Assembly (NCBI GenBank): GCA_012862575.1 | Contig: BLSF01000034.1 | Coordinates: 193,712 to 257,711 of the forward strand | DNA from: Parietichytrium sp. I65-24A | Taxonomy: Eukaryota; Sar; Bigyra; Thraustochytrida; Thraustochytriidae | DNA: 64,000 bases | Reading direction: 5' to 3' | Part shown: positions 28,240 to 37,698 of the stretch, piece by piece | How the letters are laid out: every line of letters starts with the position of its first letter | Numbering within the stretch: position 1 is the first letter of the stretch | Notes under the pieces: model-generated | Seen by the model: the letters and a program-made list of their open reading frames with translations, nothing else | The model's database searches: none | What the model was told of the DNA's origin: nothing | Made by a program: the position numbers and the translations under genes

Positions 28240-28684
28240 TGAGTCACCGAGCGCTTCCGCTATGTCCCGCGGGAGACAGAGACACGCAATTAGCCACGGC
28301 GGCTACCTACTAGAGCCGAAAACTGAACAAAGGTGATAAGAAGGAGCGCAGGCTCCTCACACACACAGCGACTTGGTGCCAGCAATTGCAAGGCGTACCA
28401 CTTTGAGATCCCCTCGTTCTCAACTTCGTCCTTCTACAATTAAAAACACACAAAGCGATGAGCGATGAGCGTCCCACGTCGACAACTTCCGCCTCTTCGT
28501 CGTCGCACCGTCCACAGAGCCGGCTCAAAGCGTCCCGTCTCTTCCCCACCGCATAAGAGCAACCTCCAGCCCCACACGTATTCCTCCACGCTGCCTCAAC
28601 TCTAGACACAACTCTAGACACACTCACCGCAGCTCCGAACCCGGGCCTGCTCTCTTTCCAATGCACATATACAAGCACGCAAAG

Positions 28685-28712
28685 CCACAAACACACAAAC
28701 ACACAAACACAC
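28685..28712. repeat. Octamer array (ACAAACAC), 3.5 copies
   Basis: Perfect 8-bp units between the two divergent genes. Confidence 0.9.
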
Positions 28713-28796
28713 GTACGTACTACCGTCGCCACTCGACGAGTCCAAGCGTTCCAGCGCTACTCACAAACTCACAACTCAGCTCTCCCTCCTTCCCAC

Positions 28797-28820
28797 TCAC
28801 ACACACACAAACAAACAAAC

Positions 28821-28851
<31 letters not shown>
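28797..28851. repeat. CA / CAAA / GA compound microsatellite
   Basis: A CA run, four CAAA units and about fourteen GA units follow each other without spacer. Confidence 0.95.
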
Positions 28852-29440
28852 AGGAACGAAGAGGACAAAGTAAAGCGAGTGCGACTTTGACTGACTGAAA
28901 CAACAATGTCTGACAGTGTGAGTAGTGTGAGTGAAAGAGACACGCGACTCAAGCGACGAAAGAAACGAACTTCGAAAGCGCAGAAGCGTTTTTCGGCTTC
29001 GCACATTCGTCTTCCTACCAATCACTACGCCGCATGCCTAAGCTTCAGGGACCCCTAGCGACGGGAATAGCGATGAGCGTAGCGGCAAGCTTGCCGCGAT
29101 GAGTTGGCACTGTGCAGAGAGTGGTTGGACTAGCGAAGTGAGTGAGGATCATTACGAGAGGTGTGAGAGTAATTAGAATATGATAGTTTTAGTCTGTAAT
29201 GTTAAGCAACAAAGTAGTCAAGTATTGAATCAAATTGAAATCCAGTATTAATAATAAGCTGCAGAATGCTGCAGAGAACGAGATGCAGAGAGAGGGTAAA
29301 TTGGGTGACTACGGTGAGTGCACTTTAATGTCGCTAATGGACATCGATGTTATCGATGTTATCGACGTGCCAGTAATTATAGCGAGACTGTGAGATCGTG
29401 TCAACTCCGTCAACTCATTACGAGCAGTGAAGGACGAGAG

Positions 29441-29480
29441 CAAAGCAAAGCAAAGCAAAGCAAAGCAAAGCAAAGCAAAG
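29441..29480. repeat. CAAAG pentamer array, 8 copies
   Basis: Eight perfect 5-bp units end 86 bp before the start codon of the membrane-protein gene, so they lie in its leader or core promoter. Confidence 0.95.
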
Positions 29481-29566
29481 CCAACAATCGCCGAGGCGAA
29501 GAGTTAGCAGGGGCACACATTGAGGGACTTTTGTCGTTGGGAATCGGACTGGAATTTGGGCAAACC

Positions 29567-30864
29567 ATGTCTCAGAGGCCAACTGCTGAGCAAGCGCAGG
29601 CGCGGAGTGAGAGCAGCGGAAGCGATGCAGCGAGCGCGCAGAGCAGCGCGAAAGCTCCTGCTCCGCAGCAGCAAGAGTCGCAGATTTCTGTGATTATCTC
29701 CAAACTGCTACCGGCGTTGCTCAAATTGCAGGCGGCGCTTGAGATCGCCATAGCAAAAGGCTCCCCGCTCGTATTGAAAGGGCAGGAAGTTTGGGCGAAG
29801 CTGTACGAGGCTCTCAAGCCGTACGGCCCGGACCAGATACTCAAAATGAGCACTGGCGTGGGAATGATGTTCTTTGGGGGGTTTGTAAGTTCTTTGTGTT
29901 TCTCTACAACATTTGTTGACTTGTCCCGCATTCCGCTCTAATCTCTGAGGTCCCTCGCAACTTTCAGTTTATCAATACTGTCGCCGTCGTGGAGGCCTTT
30001 GACCAAGCTGGCCGAGCAAAGCTCATCGCCAATCTGAAGAGGCTCAGTGAGCAAGCTCGCTCTGTTCGCGAGGCAAACGAGAAAGACAATCAGGTCGATG
30101 CAGACAACGATGGAATCGCAGATGTGAAGCAAATCGACGCCAAAGCTCTCACTGTAAGTTTAGCCTCGTGGCAATCTCTTTGTCTGCGAGGCACACATCT
30201 TCTAAGCTCATAGCACCGTCCGTTTTAGACGCGAAAAATGCTGCTGTTCCTTCGTTCATGCGATCCCAACGTGGTCTCGGAGGTGCTCGGGAACCTCTAC
30301 ATGATTCTGATGGCTGTCACCGCCACCTTGCAAGTAAAATTCGCGCGTGCAGTGAGCTTGGGTGCAGCAATTGGAAACGCGCTCACCAAATCCACATCGA
30401 AGTTTCTGATCCCATCTCTAAAGGATCTGCTGCACGAGGACTTCCACAAGTGGATTCCTCCGGTGGCCACTTACCTCTGTCGCCTCATTGGAGTCATGAT
30501 TGCCTTCGCGGTAAATCGGGTTCTCTCCACCATTCATACTGCGATTCGCGGTGCCCGGCTGGCCACCGATGGGTTCACCGAATGGTGCGAAGCCCGCGGC
30601 TTGAACTATCTCTCCGATGGGTATGCGGATGATGCGTTTGCTTTCGCGCTAGCTGCTCTTGGTGTTTACATGCAGCTGTTCGCTTGGCAGTCTCTCCCTT
30701 TTCTCATCAAAATTGCATTCTTGCCGCTTACCTGTACAGAGTGGATCCTTTCTACGCTTGTGTCCTTCAGCGTCGCAAGCGGAACATCTACCTCTGCGCA
30801 AGGAGCCGAGTTTCACGCTGCCCCGATGGACCCAGCAGCAGCGGCGGCGGCAGCAGATGCCTGA
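29567..30864 (+). CDS. Multi-pass membrane protein, family not recognised
   Basis: Three exons (29567-29884, 29968-30153, 30229-30864) encode 379 aa. Both introns (83 and 75 nt) have GTAAGT donors, pyrimidine-rich CAG or TAG acceptors and phase 0. The first 40 residues are Gln/Ala/Ser-rich. A helical stretch follows (ISVIISKLLPALLKLQAALEIA), then a membrane span at about 98-115 across exon junction 1 (GVGMMFFGGF joined to INTVAVVEAF). A charged loop (LKRLSEQARSVREANEKD) follows, then several hydrophobic segments in exon 3 (SEVLGNLYMILMAVTATLQV, PPVATYLCRLIGVMIAFAV, DAFAFALAALGVYMQLFAW, LPFLIKIAFLPLTCTEWIL). The C-terminus is Ala-rich (DPAAAAAAADA). It looks conserved and structured, like uncharacterised integral membrane proteins of protists, but I assign no function. 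Confidence 0.85.
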
Positions 30865-31178
30865 AGCTGTGCGAAAAGTACTAAGGAAGGCTTGCAATCA
30901 AGATTGGCACAGCACTGGGCCTACAGAACCACTTCGTGGCGCATATATATAATATCTCTTTTTTAAGGTGGCGAGATGCGTCGGAGGCACAAAAAGTATC
31001 ATCCATCCGCTCGCCCTTCTTGTTTATCCATCAAGAATGCTTGGGTGGCCCGCGGCAAGCTCCGGGCATCTGTACGCTACTCGGATTTATTATCCCTCCT
31101 TTTATAAAGCCGACGGGAGAGCTTGCGTTGCAGCCAGGCCTTGTCTCTTTTCCGTCTTTATCATTCTCTTACTCTCAC

Positions 31179-31191
31179 TCACAGTCAATCA
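31179..31191 (+). promoter_or_regulatory. Recurrent 13-mer TCACAGTCAATCA (copy 2)
   Basis: An exact copy of the word at 10932, about 1.07 kb upstream of the phosphatase start codon. Confidence 0.3.
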
Positions 31192-31672
31192 AACCATTGA
31201 AAAAAAACGTTGAATATGCTCCTACACCGCATTCGTTTTCAAACACGCAGTGCTTTCATAAGCAGCTAATGGTCAGGCGCGATGGCAGTCCACTGTCCCC
31301 ATCCGCGAGCAAAACAGATGAAAATCGATGGCACTTTCGTACAAGCCTCGCAATGGCCCAGCTCGATTGCTACCAACGGTGTGCTATGCTCATGAATCTT
31401 TGGTTTAGGTGTAGAATTCAATTAGTCAAGAATAGCACTGCATCCACAAGGGCCACGAAGAAATTTCCCGTCAAGCCAACCTTTCCGACTCCAGATTCGC
31501 ACGTCAGGAGCACAAGCCACGGGAAGATTCAGAGTCGTCAGTGTCGTCAGATTACCGAAATGCAGCTTTGATCATTGAAATTCATTGTTGGCCTGAGCCC
31601 GATAATGCCCAAGAGCTGCTAGTACAAGCAACTTGAAGTGTGGGTTGATGTATGACCCGACTCCGCATCGTC

Positions 31673-31714
31673 AATTCACAATTCACAATTCACAATTCAC
31701 AATCTACAATCTAC
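31673..31714. repeat. Heptamer array (AATTCAC / AATCTAC), 6 copies
   Basis: Four AATTCAC units are followed by two AATCTAC units, about 550 bp upstream of the phosphatase start. Confidence 0.95.
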
Positions 31715-31848
31715 AAGCTAAGAATTCTTTTAAATTCTACAATTCAGTGCCAGGAGACTTCCGAGGAACCATAGCTTCACGTCCAAGTTCATGGTTGCTT
31801 TAGATTTTTTACATTAATTGGCAAAAGATTCGGTCGGCGGTAGGAGAG

Positions 31849-31883
31849 AGCAGAGCGCAGAGCGCAGAGTGCAGAGCGCAGCG
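31849..31883. repeat. Heptamer array (GCAGAGC), about 5 copies
   Basis: Nearly perfect 7-bp units, one with C to T and the last degenerate. Confidence 0.9.
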
Positions 31884-32258
31884 GAAAGCGTTTATTCGTC
31901 CACGTCCATGTGGTGGTGTACTCAGGGCTCTTAATTTAACAGATTGCCACACCACGGCATGCCATCAGCGAGAATTTTGTAACGAGAAAGGATAAAAGTA
32001 TCTTTGCGGTTGTGAGGATTGTAGAGTGGCCCAGACCAAGACCGTGGCCATCGCAGGCGAGGTGAGGCTGAGGGTTGGGCGCTGCCAGTGACCGACCGGC
32101 TTCGCGCGAGCACAAGAAAGTAAATCAAGAGCGGCGCATTCGGGGTCTTGCGTTTGATGCCTGCGTTCGAGGAGAGGGCCGACGAGTTGTTGTGTCTTGG
32201 GGTCGTGCGAGGGCTGCCTGGGGTTTTGGCGCTTTCGTCGGAGTAGAAGAGGCGTGAG

Positions 32259-33953
32259 ATGTCTTTCGGAGTGTGGCCAGCGCGGCTGGCAACATGGCTG
32301 CTGGCTTTGGTTGCCGTGAATGCGACGCAGTTGCAGTGGAGCTGGAACAGGACAGAGGTTGTGGAGAGCGCGGTGTGCTCAAAGGAACCCTCGCAAGTTC
32401 ATCTTGCATTCGTTGATGGGCCCGCCAAGATGGCCATCAGTTGGGCGCACAGATGCGTAAGACGAGAGGAGGCGCGCCTTCTTAACCGGACGGATGTGAC
32501 AGATTCGAAGCTGTCCAACGTTGTCAACTCGTTGAGGTACTGGGGAACTGACAGTCCACAGGACGTGAGCGAAGCGTCGGTAAACATGGAACGATACTTC
32601 CTCTCGTACCACTTCAAGGCTTTACTCACGGGGCTTGTCCCTGGGAAGCAGTATTGCTTCGTGATTGGCGAGCAAAAGGAAAGCTGCTTTACGAATCCCG
32701 ACCGCTCAGATCCGCACGCAGGGTTCACATTTGCAAGTGTCGGGGACATGGGCACAAACAACTCTCATGGAACCATTCAGAGCATGATTAGTAACGTGGA
32801 CAGCATCTCCTTCGTCATGCATGGCGGGGACATTGGCTATGGAGACGACCTCGGGCTCCCGTCGTTCGACCAACACAGGCCAGCGCACCTAAAACGTGGA
32901 GCTTTCGGATATGAAATAATTTACGACGAGTTTATGCAGCAAATTAGCCCTATCGCAAGCAAAATTCCATACATGGTGATCCCTGGGAATCACGATGTCT
33001 CTTGCGATATATTGAGTGACTTGGTGAGTTGAGAGATTTCGAAGAAAGCACTGAGTGAGTTTTTGCTGACACGAAACCTGAACGTAAACTTGCAGGATTG
33101 CGATGTCAATCAAAGGAATTTTTCTGCCTACAGGGCAAGATTCCGTATGCCTTCCCAAGAGAGTGGCGCCGGTGCTGTTGATGGCATGTGGTATTCATTC
33201 AACTACAAAAATGTGCACTTCACGTGCATTGACACTGAGTCGGACTACCCTTTTGCTCCCACCCAACCATGGGTGCGAGTTGGCGGCGGGCGAGGCGGAG
33301 GCTTCGGTGATCAGCTTGAGTGGCTGCGCAGAGACCTGAGCGAGGCTCGAGTCTCCCAGGATATTGACTGGGTAATCGTCGTTGGCCACCGCCAATTGCA
33401 CAGTAGCAAGATTGAAAGCTTTCCGCTTGGGGCTTCAGTTGTGGTAAGTAATGACTGAAAAAACTTTGAAACTTCGATATCGCCGAGTCTAACTCATGTG
33501 CGCCTTTCGTATTAATGCTTGCAAAAGCTCAAGCATTCTTTGATACCTCTATTTGAAGAGTTTGGAGTTGACTTGTACATCGGAGCGCATGTGCATAACT
33601 TTGAGCGTACTCTTCCACTCAATAGCAAAGGCAGCGAATGTCAGGCCCCCGAGAATTGCACAGTTTATGTTGTCAATGGCGCGGGCGGGAACTGCGAGGC
33701 TGCTGAGGGAAAGGGACTTCTGAGCGGGTCGATTGCCAGCGGGGTGTATGAAAACTATGGTTATGGGCTTGTGAACGTGCATAACTCGACGCATATTAAG
33801 TGGCAATTTATTGTCCCTACCACCGGCTCAGACTCCCCACAGAGCGAAATTGGTGACGAATTCTGGATAGAAACAAACGCGTATCGTATGGCGAGGAGCC
33901 GGGGATCACAAGTGCCTTTCCTACGCGGTGCTGGGTTGCAGAGTGAAGTCTAA
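32259..33953 (+). CDS. Secreted purple acid phosphatase-like metallophosphoesterase
   Basis: Three exons (32259-33023, 33096-33443, 33528-33953) give 512 aa. The introns are 72 and 84 nt, with GTGAGT and GTAAGT donors, CAG and AAG acceptors, and phase 0. The N-terminus is a signal peptide (ARLATWLLALVAVNA). A fibronectin-like N-terminal domain contains LAFVDGPAKMAISW and the GLVPGKQYCFVIG strand. The dimetal site is complete: GDMG, GDIGYGDD (Asp and Tyr ligands), GNHD, VVGHRQ and GAHVHNFER. These are the five signature blocks of purple acid phosphatases, which hydrolyse phosphomonoesters with an Fe(III)-containing centre at acid pH. Several N-glycosylation sequons support secretion or a vacuolar site. 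The splices fall just before DCDVNQRNF and LKHSLIPLFE and restore the family alignment. Confidence 0.93.
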
Positions 33954-34286
33954 GTTGGAGGATTGCCAATCACAGTCAAGACCATCGCGAAAGGTCTTGG
34001 GAATGGAGAAGATGACTTGCTGGCTTGGGAGCGAACGAGCGTATATGTAGCATATTATAATCTATTTTAAAGTTTTCGCCTCACTACGAACGCTTCAGTT
34101 TCGATAGCTTTAGGGCTTTTCGGAAAATCTACACTTGGAACATTATTTATTTCTGCACCAGCCAGACCAATCTAGTATTGAAAATTTGATCCTATACTGA
34201 AAAGTATCAGGCTGCAGGTCAAGAGCACCGCATTTACCATAGTCAGGCGTCTGTCTTGACTGCTCTCGCCGAGGCGTAGGTTTTCT
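33954..34286. other. Convergent spacer, phosphatase / RhoGEF genes
   Basis: A 333-bp AT-richer spacer holding the two 3' ends. No repeat or gene is seen. Confidence 0.7.
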
Positions 34287-36566
34287 TCACGCATTTTCTG
34301 CCAACGCCTGATTCGCGTTCTTCTTGAGACCCAACATTTTTCTCTCTATGGCCGAGGGGGAAAGTCTTCTGTTCTCCTCGCCAGGCTGATTTTCTAACTC
34401 GTAAACTTCTTCCTCCTCGTCATCGTCCGAGTCGGAATCCTCGCCAGTAAACGCATCGGCAGCAAACCTGGCATTTCTCCGTGCAGCTTGAGCTATTCTC
34501 TTTCTCGGAGGAAGACGAGGCGGTAAGCGAGGCGGGAGAGTTGCGCCTCCTTCTGCTGCCAAGGACACACCACCGTGCAGGACTGGAGAGTTCGTCTTTG
34601 GTTTTGGAGGTAGCGGAGGTGGTGGGCCGTAATCTGGACGATCCCACGTCACCTCCATGGTGTGAATGTTGTAGAAGTATATTTCGCCATCGGTGTCCTT
34701 TGCCTCACGCCAACCTTCAGGAAGCGGTAAGGCGTCAGCAAATTCGGAAACGGATCCTTGCCTACTGCTACAAAACGATGCCTCCGAGTCCAGCAGACTC
34801 CTCGTGTCGTCGAGAGTGGACTCTTCTAGATGACTCGCTTGCTGAACTGCATTGCTCAAGGTGGGAAAGTCCATCGACATGGATCGAGTGGGAGAGCTTC
34901 GCATCTGCGGCCCTAAAGGGGACAGGGTTGGCATGCTACCTCTCCGCATGAAACCACTAGGAGAGTGCGTTTGATCGTCGAAACAAAGATCCTCTGCCCC
35001 GCATTGACTCTCCCAGTTTGGAATACCCTCTGTCAAGTGAACAAAACACTTTTGGCAGATTCGCTTCAGTTTGTTCCTCAAGCGCCATTTGTGCGGCGAA
35101 CACTTGTCGCACACAATAATGCCACAGCGCCTGCACTGATAGCGGCGGCGGAGGTACGTAAACTCTATTGCGCAGATCGAGCAGCAATTGACATCCTGTC
35201 CCAAATGCCTGATCGGAGCATATTCTAGTGGGGTGTTGCTGTTGCTGTCCATGGAACTGTACGAACGGTGCGATCCCAAAGATGAAAGCTTTCCAAATGA
35301 CACTCCGGCTCTGGTACTTACTACGCGCTGCGCTTCTGCAATGTTTTCTTTGATGTCATTCACCCAGCTGTCTCGTTCCTCGGCAGAGGTTGCGATGACC
35401 TTAAATGACTTCCAAGGACTTGAAACTTGGAATTGGGGCTCCCCCGCTGCGGAGTCCTCGCACGAGAATGCCTCTGCCTGAGTGAGGTCGATTAGGCGAT
35501 TGAATTTGTAGTACTGCTGCTTCTGCTTTTGCGAATTCCTGTTGACCCCAAACGCCGGGATCGCTGCGGGGCTGCCATATATCAGCGCATCGTTGAACAG
35601 CACAAAAAGAAACACCTTCGACTTTCGTTTGCAGACCTTCCGAAGAAGTGACTCACGGATAAACCACCTTTGAGGCGACACAAGTTGAACGCTATTACCG
35701 AATTTGGCTTGGACAGCTAGCACAGCAGCTCGGCGTTCGTGGTCGCGCAAATTGTCGTTGATCATTGAGGCCACATTTGAGACCTTTGTCAGCGCAGACG
35801 CAATCCCTGCATACTCAGGATGAGACTTTTCGGTGTGCTTGAGAAGTTCGCGGAGTAGTAGCTCGTACCGCGGAACTCTCTGTACCGGCAAAATTAGAAA
35901 GCTGTCCAGGGAGCATGACTGTGAGCCAGGGAGCTCCTTGCAGTGGTCGCAAAACGCCTTGTACTGGGGACGAAGAAGAAGGGTGCGGTGGGTCTCCAGT
36001 GCTCGGTGATGACTATTTACATACGCAGTGTAGAGCTTCAGGAGTGGCGCTACCTCAGAGAATACCTTGCCGACGTTATCGTCGAGCAAGTCGCCATCCA
36101 GGTAAGTCGTCATGTCGCCAAATAGCTTCTCGCTGATTCGCAGCACAGCTTCTACGTCTGAAAACAGTGCATGCACTTCATTTTGAGAGAGCATCGGAGA
36201 GATGCCTCGCGCTTCGAGCCGCAGTGGGCCGACATATAATCTTACAAGTGTGCGGAGGTTGTTCAAATACACCTCCTCCGTGTGATAGATTTCTCGAACG
36301 ACCTTCTGTCGCGGCGTGAGATTCTTGTTGTTAATAAACGTTGCCTTCACGGTATCCACTCCACCAGAGCTGCTCTTGGTGAAGCTCTGATAGGACACGT
36401 CGTCGCCGCTCTCCGCTTCCCCGGAGCCACTTCCGGCGACATGCTGTTCCTTGGCGCCAACTTCGTCCCGTCCAGACTCTGTTCCTGCGTCGGCCTTGTT
36501 GGAAAAGCTCTTGCCGGACTTTCTCTTGCCGTCCTCGTCGGAGGACCCAATCAGCTTGGCCCACAT
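34287..36566 (-). CDS. RhoGEF with DH, PH, FYVE and WW domains
   Basis: A 759-aa single-exon gene. After an acidic Ser-rich start come a DH domain (about 85-275, RQKVVREIYHTEEVYLNNL to PVQRVPRYELLLRELLKHT) and a PH domain (about 295-410, ending WVNDIKENIAEA). A FYVE-type zinc finger follows (about 453-515, CSICAIEFTYLRRRYQCRRCG, CDKCSPH, CQKC). Near residues 625-655 there is a WW domain (LPEGWREAKDTDGEIYFYNIHTMEVTWDRP), followed at once by PPPPLPPKPK and further polyproline. DH-PH activates Rho-family GTPases; FYVE fingers of this kind bind phosphoinositides on endosomes or the plasma membrane. The FGD family has DH-PH-FYVE-PH; here a WW replaces the second PH. The finger has RRRYQCRRCG rather than the classic RRHHCR, so PI3P specificity is not certain. 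A role in actin control at membranes is likely. Confidence 0.93.
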   Translation of the reverse strand: MWAKLIGSSDEDGKRKSGKSFSNKADAGTESGRDEVGAKEQHVAGSGSGEAESGDDVSYQSFTKSSSGGVDTVKATFINNKNLTPRQKVVREIYHTEEVYLNNLRTLVRLYVGPLRLEARGISPMLSQNEVHALFSDVEAVLRISEKLFGDMTTYLDGDLLDDNVGKVFSEVAPLLKLYTAYVNSHHRALETHRTLLLRPQYKAFCDHCKELPGSQSCSLDSFLILPVQRVPRYELLLRELLKHTEKSHPEYAGIASALTKVSNVASMINDNLRDHERRAAVLAVQAKFGNSVQLVSPQRWFIRESLLRKVCKRKSKVFLFVLFNDALIYGSPAAIPAFGVNRNSQKQKQQYYKFNRLIDLTQAEAFSCEDSAAGEPQFQVSSPWKSFKVIATSAEERDSWVNDIKENIAEAQRVVSTRAGVSFGKLSSLGSHRSYSSMDSNSNTPLEYAPIRHLGQDVNCCSICAIEFTYLRRRYQCRRCGIIVCDKCSPHKWRLRNKLKRICQKCFVHLTEGIPNWESQCGAEDLCFDDQTHSPSGFMRRGSMPTLSPLGPQMRSSPTRSMSMDFPTLSNAVQQASHLEESTLDDTRSLLDSEASFCSSRQGSVSEFADALPLPEGWREAKDTDGEIYFYNIHTMEVTWDRPDYGPPPPLPPKPKTNSPVLHGGVSLAAEGGATLPPRLPPRLPPRKRIAQAARRNARFAADAFTGEDSDSDDDEEEEVYELENQPGEENRRLSPSAIERKMLGLKKNANQALAENA

Positions 36567-36740
36567 CTCTCTCAGCGTCGCCTCCCGCCCCGCTTCTCAA
36601 CCGCCCGTGCCTGGCAACGCAACCGAGCCAATCTCAGAACTGCCCACCCCCGCCCACGTCTCCGGCCTGCCTTCCCTCCTGCTCCAGCCGTCTTCGCGCG
36701 AGTGCCTGGGTCGCCGAGTGGGTCGCCAAGCGAGCCGTTA

Positions 36741-36775
36741 AGTGACAAGTGACGAATGACAAATGACAAATGACA
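36741..36775. repeat. Heptamer array (AGTGACA / AATGACA), 5 copies
   Basis: Five 7-bp units about 175 bp upstream of the RhoGEF start codon. Confidence 0.95.
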
Positions 36776-37140
36776 GAGAAGCCGCCTCTCCGTGAGCCCT
36801 GTGCCTGCCTGCCTGCGCGACCGTGCAGGGTGCTGCGGTGTGTTGCGATGCAATGCGGTGCAATGCGGTGCAAACTGTAGGACAGCCAAGTCGTAGGCGC
36901 AACAGACTCAACAACCCGTGTGATGGAGATAGATTGCATATGAGAGCGACTAGGCAACAACAGACAAGACGGTCAAGACGGGTTACCGATGCCGCAGCGA
37001 TGTAGGTACCGGTAAGTAAGCAAGTAGGAAAGCAGGCAAGGAGGGAGGGAGGGATGCCGTTCTGTTCAGTTCTGTTCTGTTGTGTTTGTTTTCTGAATTC
37101 TGAATTCTGTTTCCTGTTCTTTCAATCATTGAATCAACAT

Positions 37141-37153
37141 TGATTGACTGTGA
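37141..37153 (-). promoter_or_regulatory. Recurrent 13-mer TCACAGTCAATCA (copy 3, minus strand)
   Basis: The reverse complement of the word at 10932, about 575 bp upstream of the RhoGEF start and pointing toward that gene. Confidence 0.3.
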
Positions 37154-37670
37154 ACAAGATCAAGGAAGGCAGTGCCAGTGGCATCGAAAAGGTTGGTTCG
37201 GACTCTGCGCGAAGAAGGCCTCAGAGCATTCATTGGCTTCGTTGCCGTGTCTTCCGTCTCCGCGGACGGTACGAATAGATTGTGTATACACGCAAATGTG
37301 CGTAGATGCATTGAGAAAATGGAGATGGAAAAGATGGACGAGATGGAGATGGAAATGGAGAAACGAAGATGGAGATGGAGATGTAGGGAAAGTGCAGGTC
37401 GCACGACAGAGAAGGTGAAAGCGGCAGTCCGCCAGTTGCGGACGAGTTGCGAGATGAGCGAGGTTCGAGGAAAAATTGGAAACCGTGGAATACTGTCATC
37501 GGTCAGCGCTCTCTTACTAACTGCGAATGAGTGTGTTCGGGACGAGAGATGATGGATGGCGAGATAGTTGTAGTTGGACTAGGGTGGGTATGCGAGAATC
37601 GACGACCTGCCACTGGCGTTCTGACTCACGCATGCCAATGGCAGTACGCAGGAGTTCAAACGCTGCGTTT

Positions 37671-37698
37671 TGCATTCTGCGTTCTGCGTTCTGCATTG
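37671..37698. repeat. Heptamer array (TCTGCGT), 4 copies
   Basis: Four 7-bp units; the two outer ones carry substitutions. Confidence 0.9.

Larger units (their letters stand above)
28240..29566. other. Divergent intergenic region, SUN-domain / membrane protein genes
   Basis: These 1.3 kb are dense in microsatellites: an ACAAACAC octamer run, ACAA/GA runs, a TCGATGTTA pair near 29343 and a CAAAG pentamer run. No coding sequence is recognised. Confidence 0.7.
30865..32258. other. Intergenic region upstream of the phosphatase gene
   Basis: These 1.4 kb contain the 13-mer TCACAGTCAATCA and two heptamer arrays. A 211-codon frame at 30936-31571 has no ATG start and no domain and is not accepted as a gene. 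Confidence 0.7.

Noticed and set aside
30936-31571. 211-codon frame after the membrane-protein gene
   Set aside because: It starts at GTG, not ATG, has mixed composition and no recognisable domain; it is probably 3' UTR or spacer.
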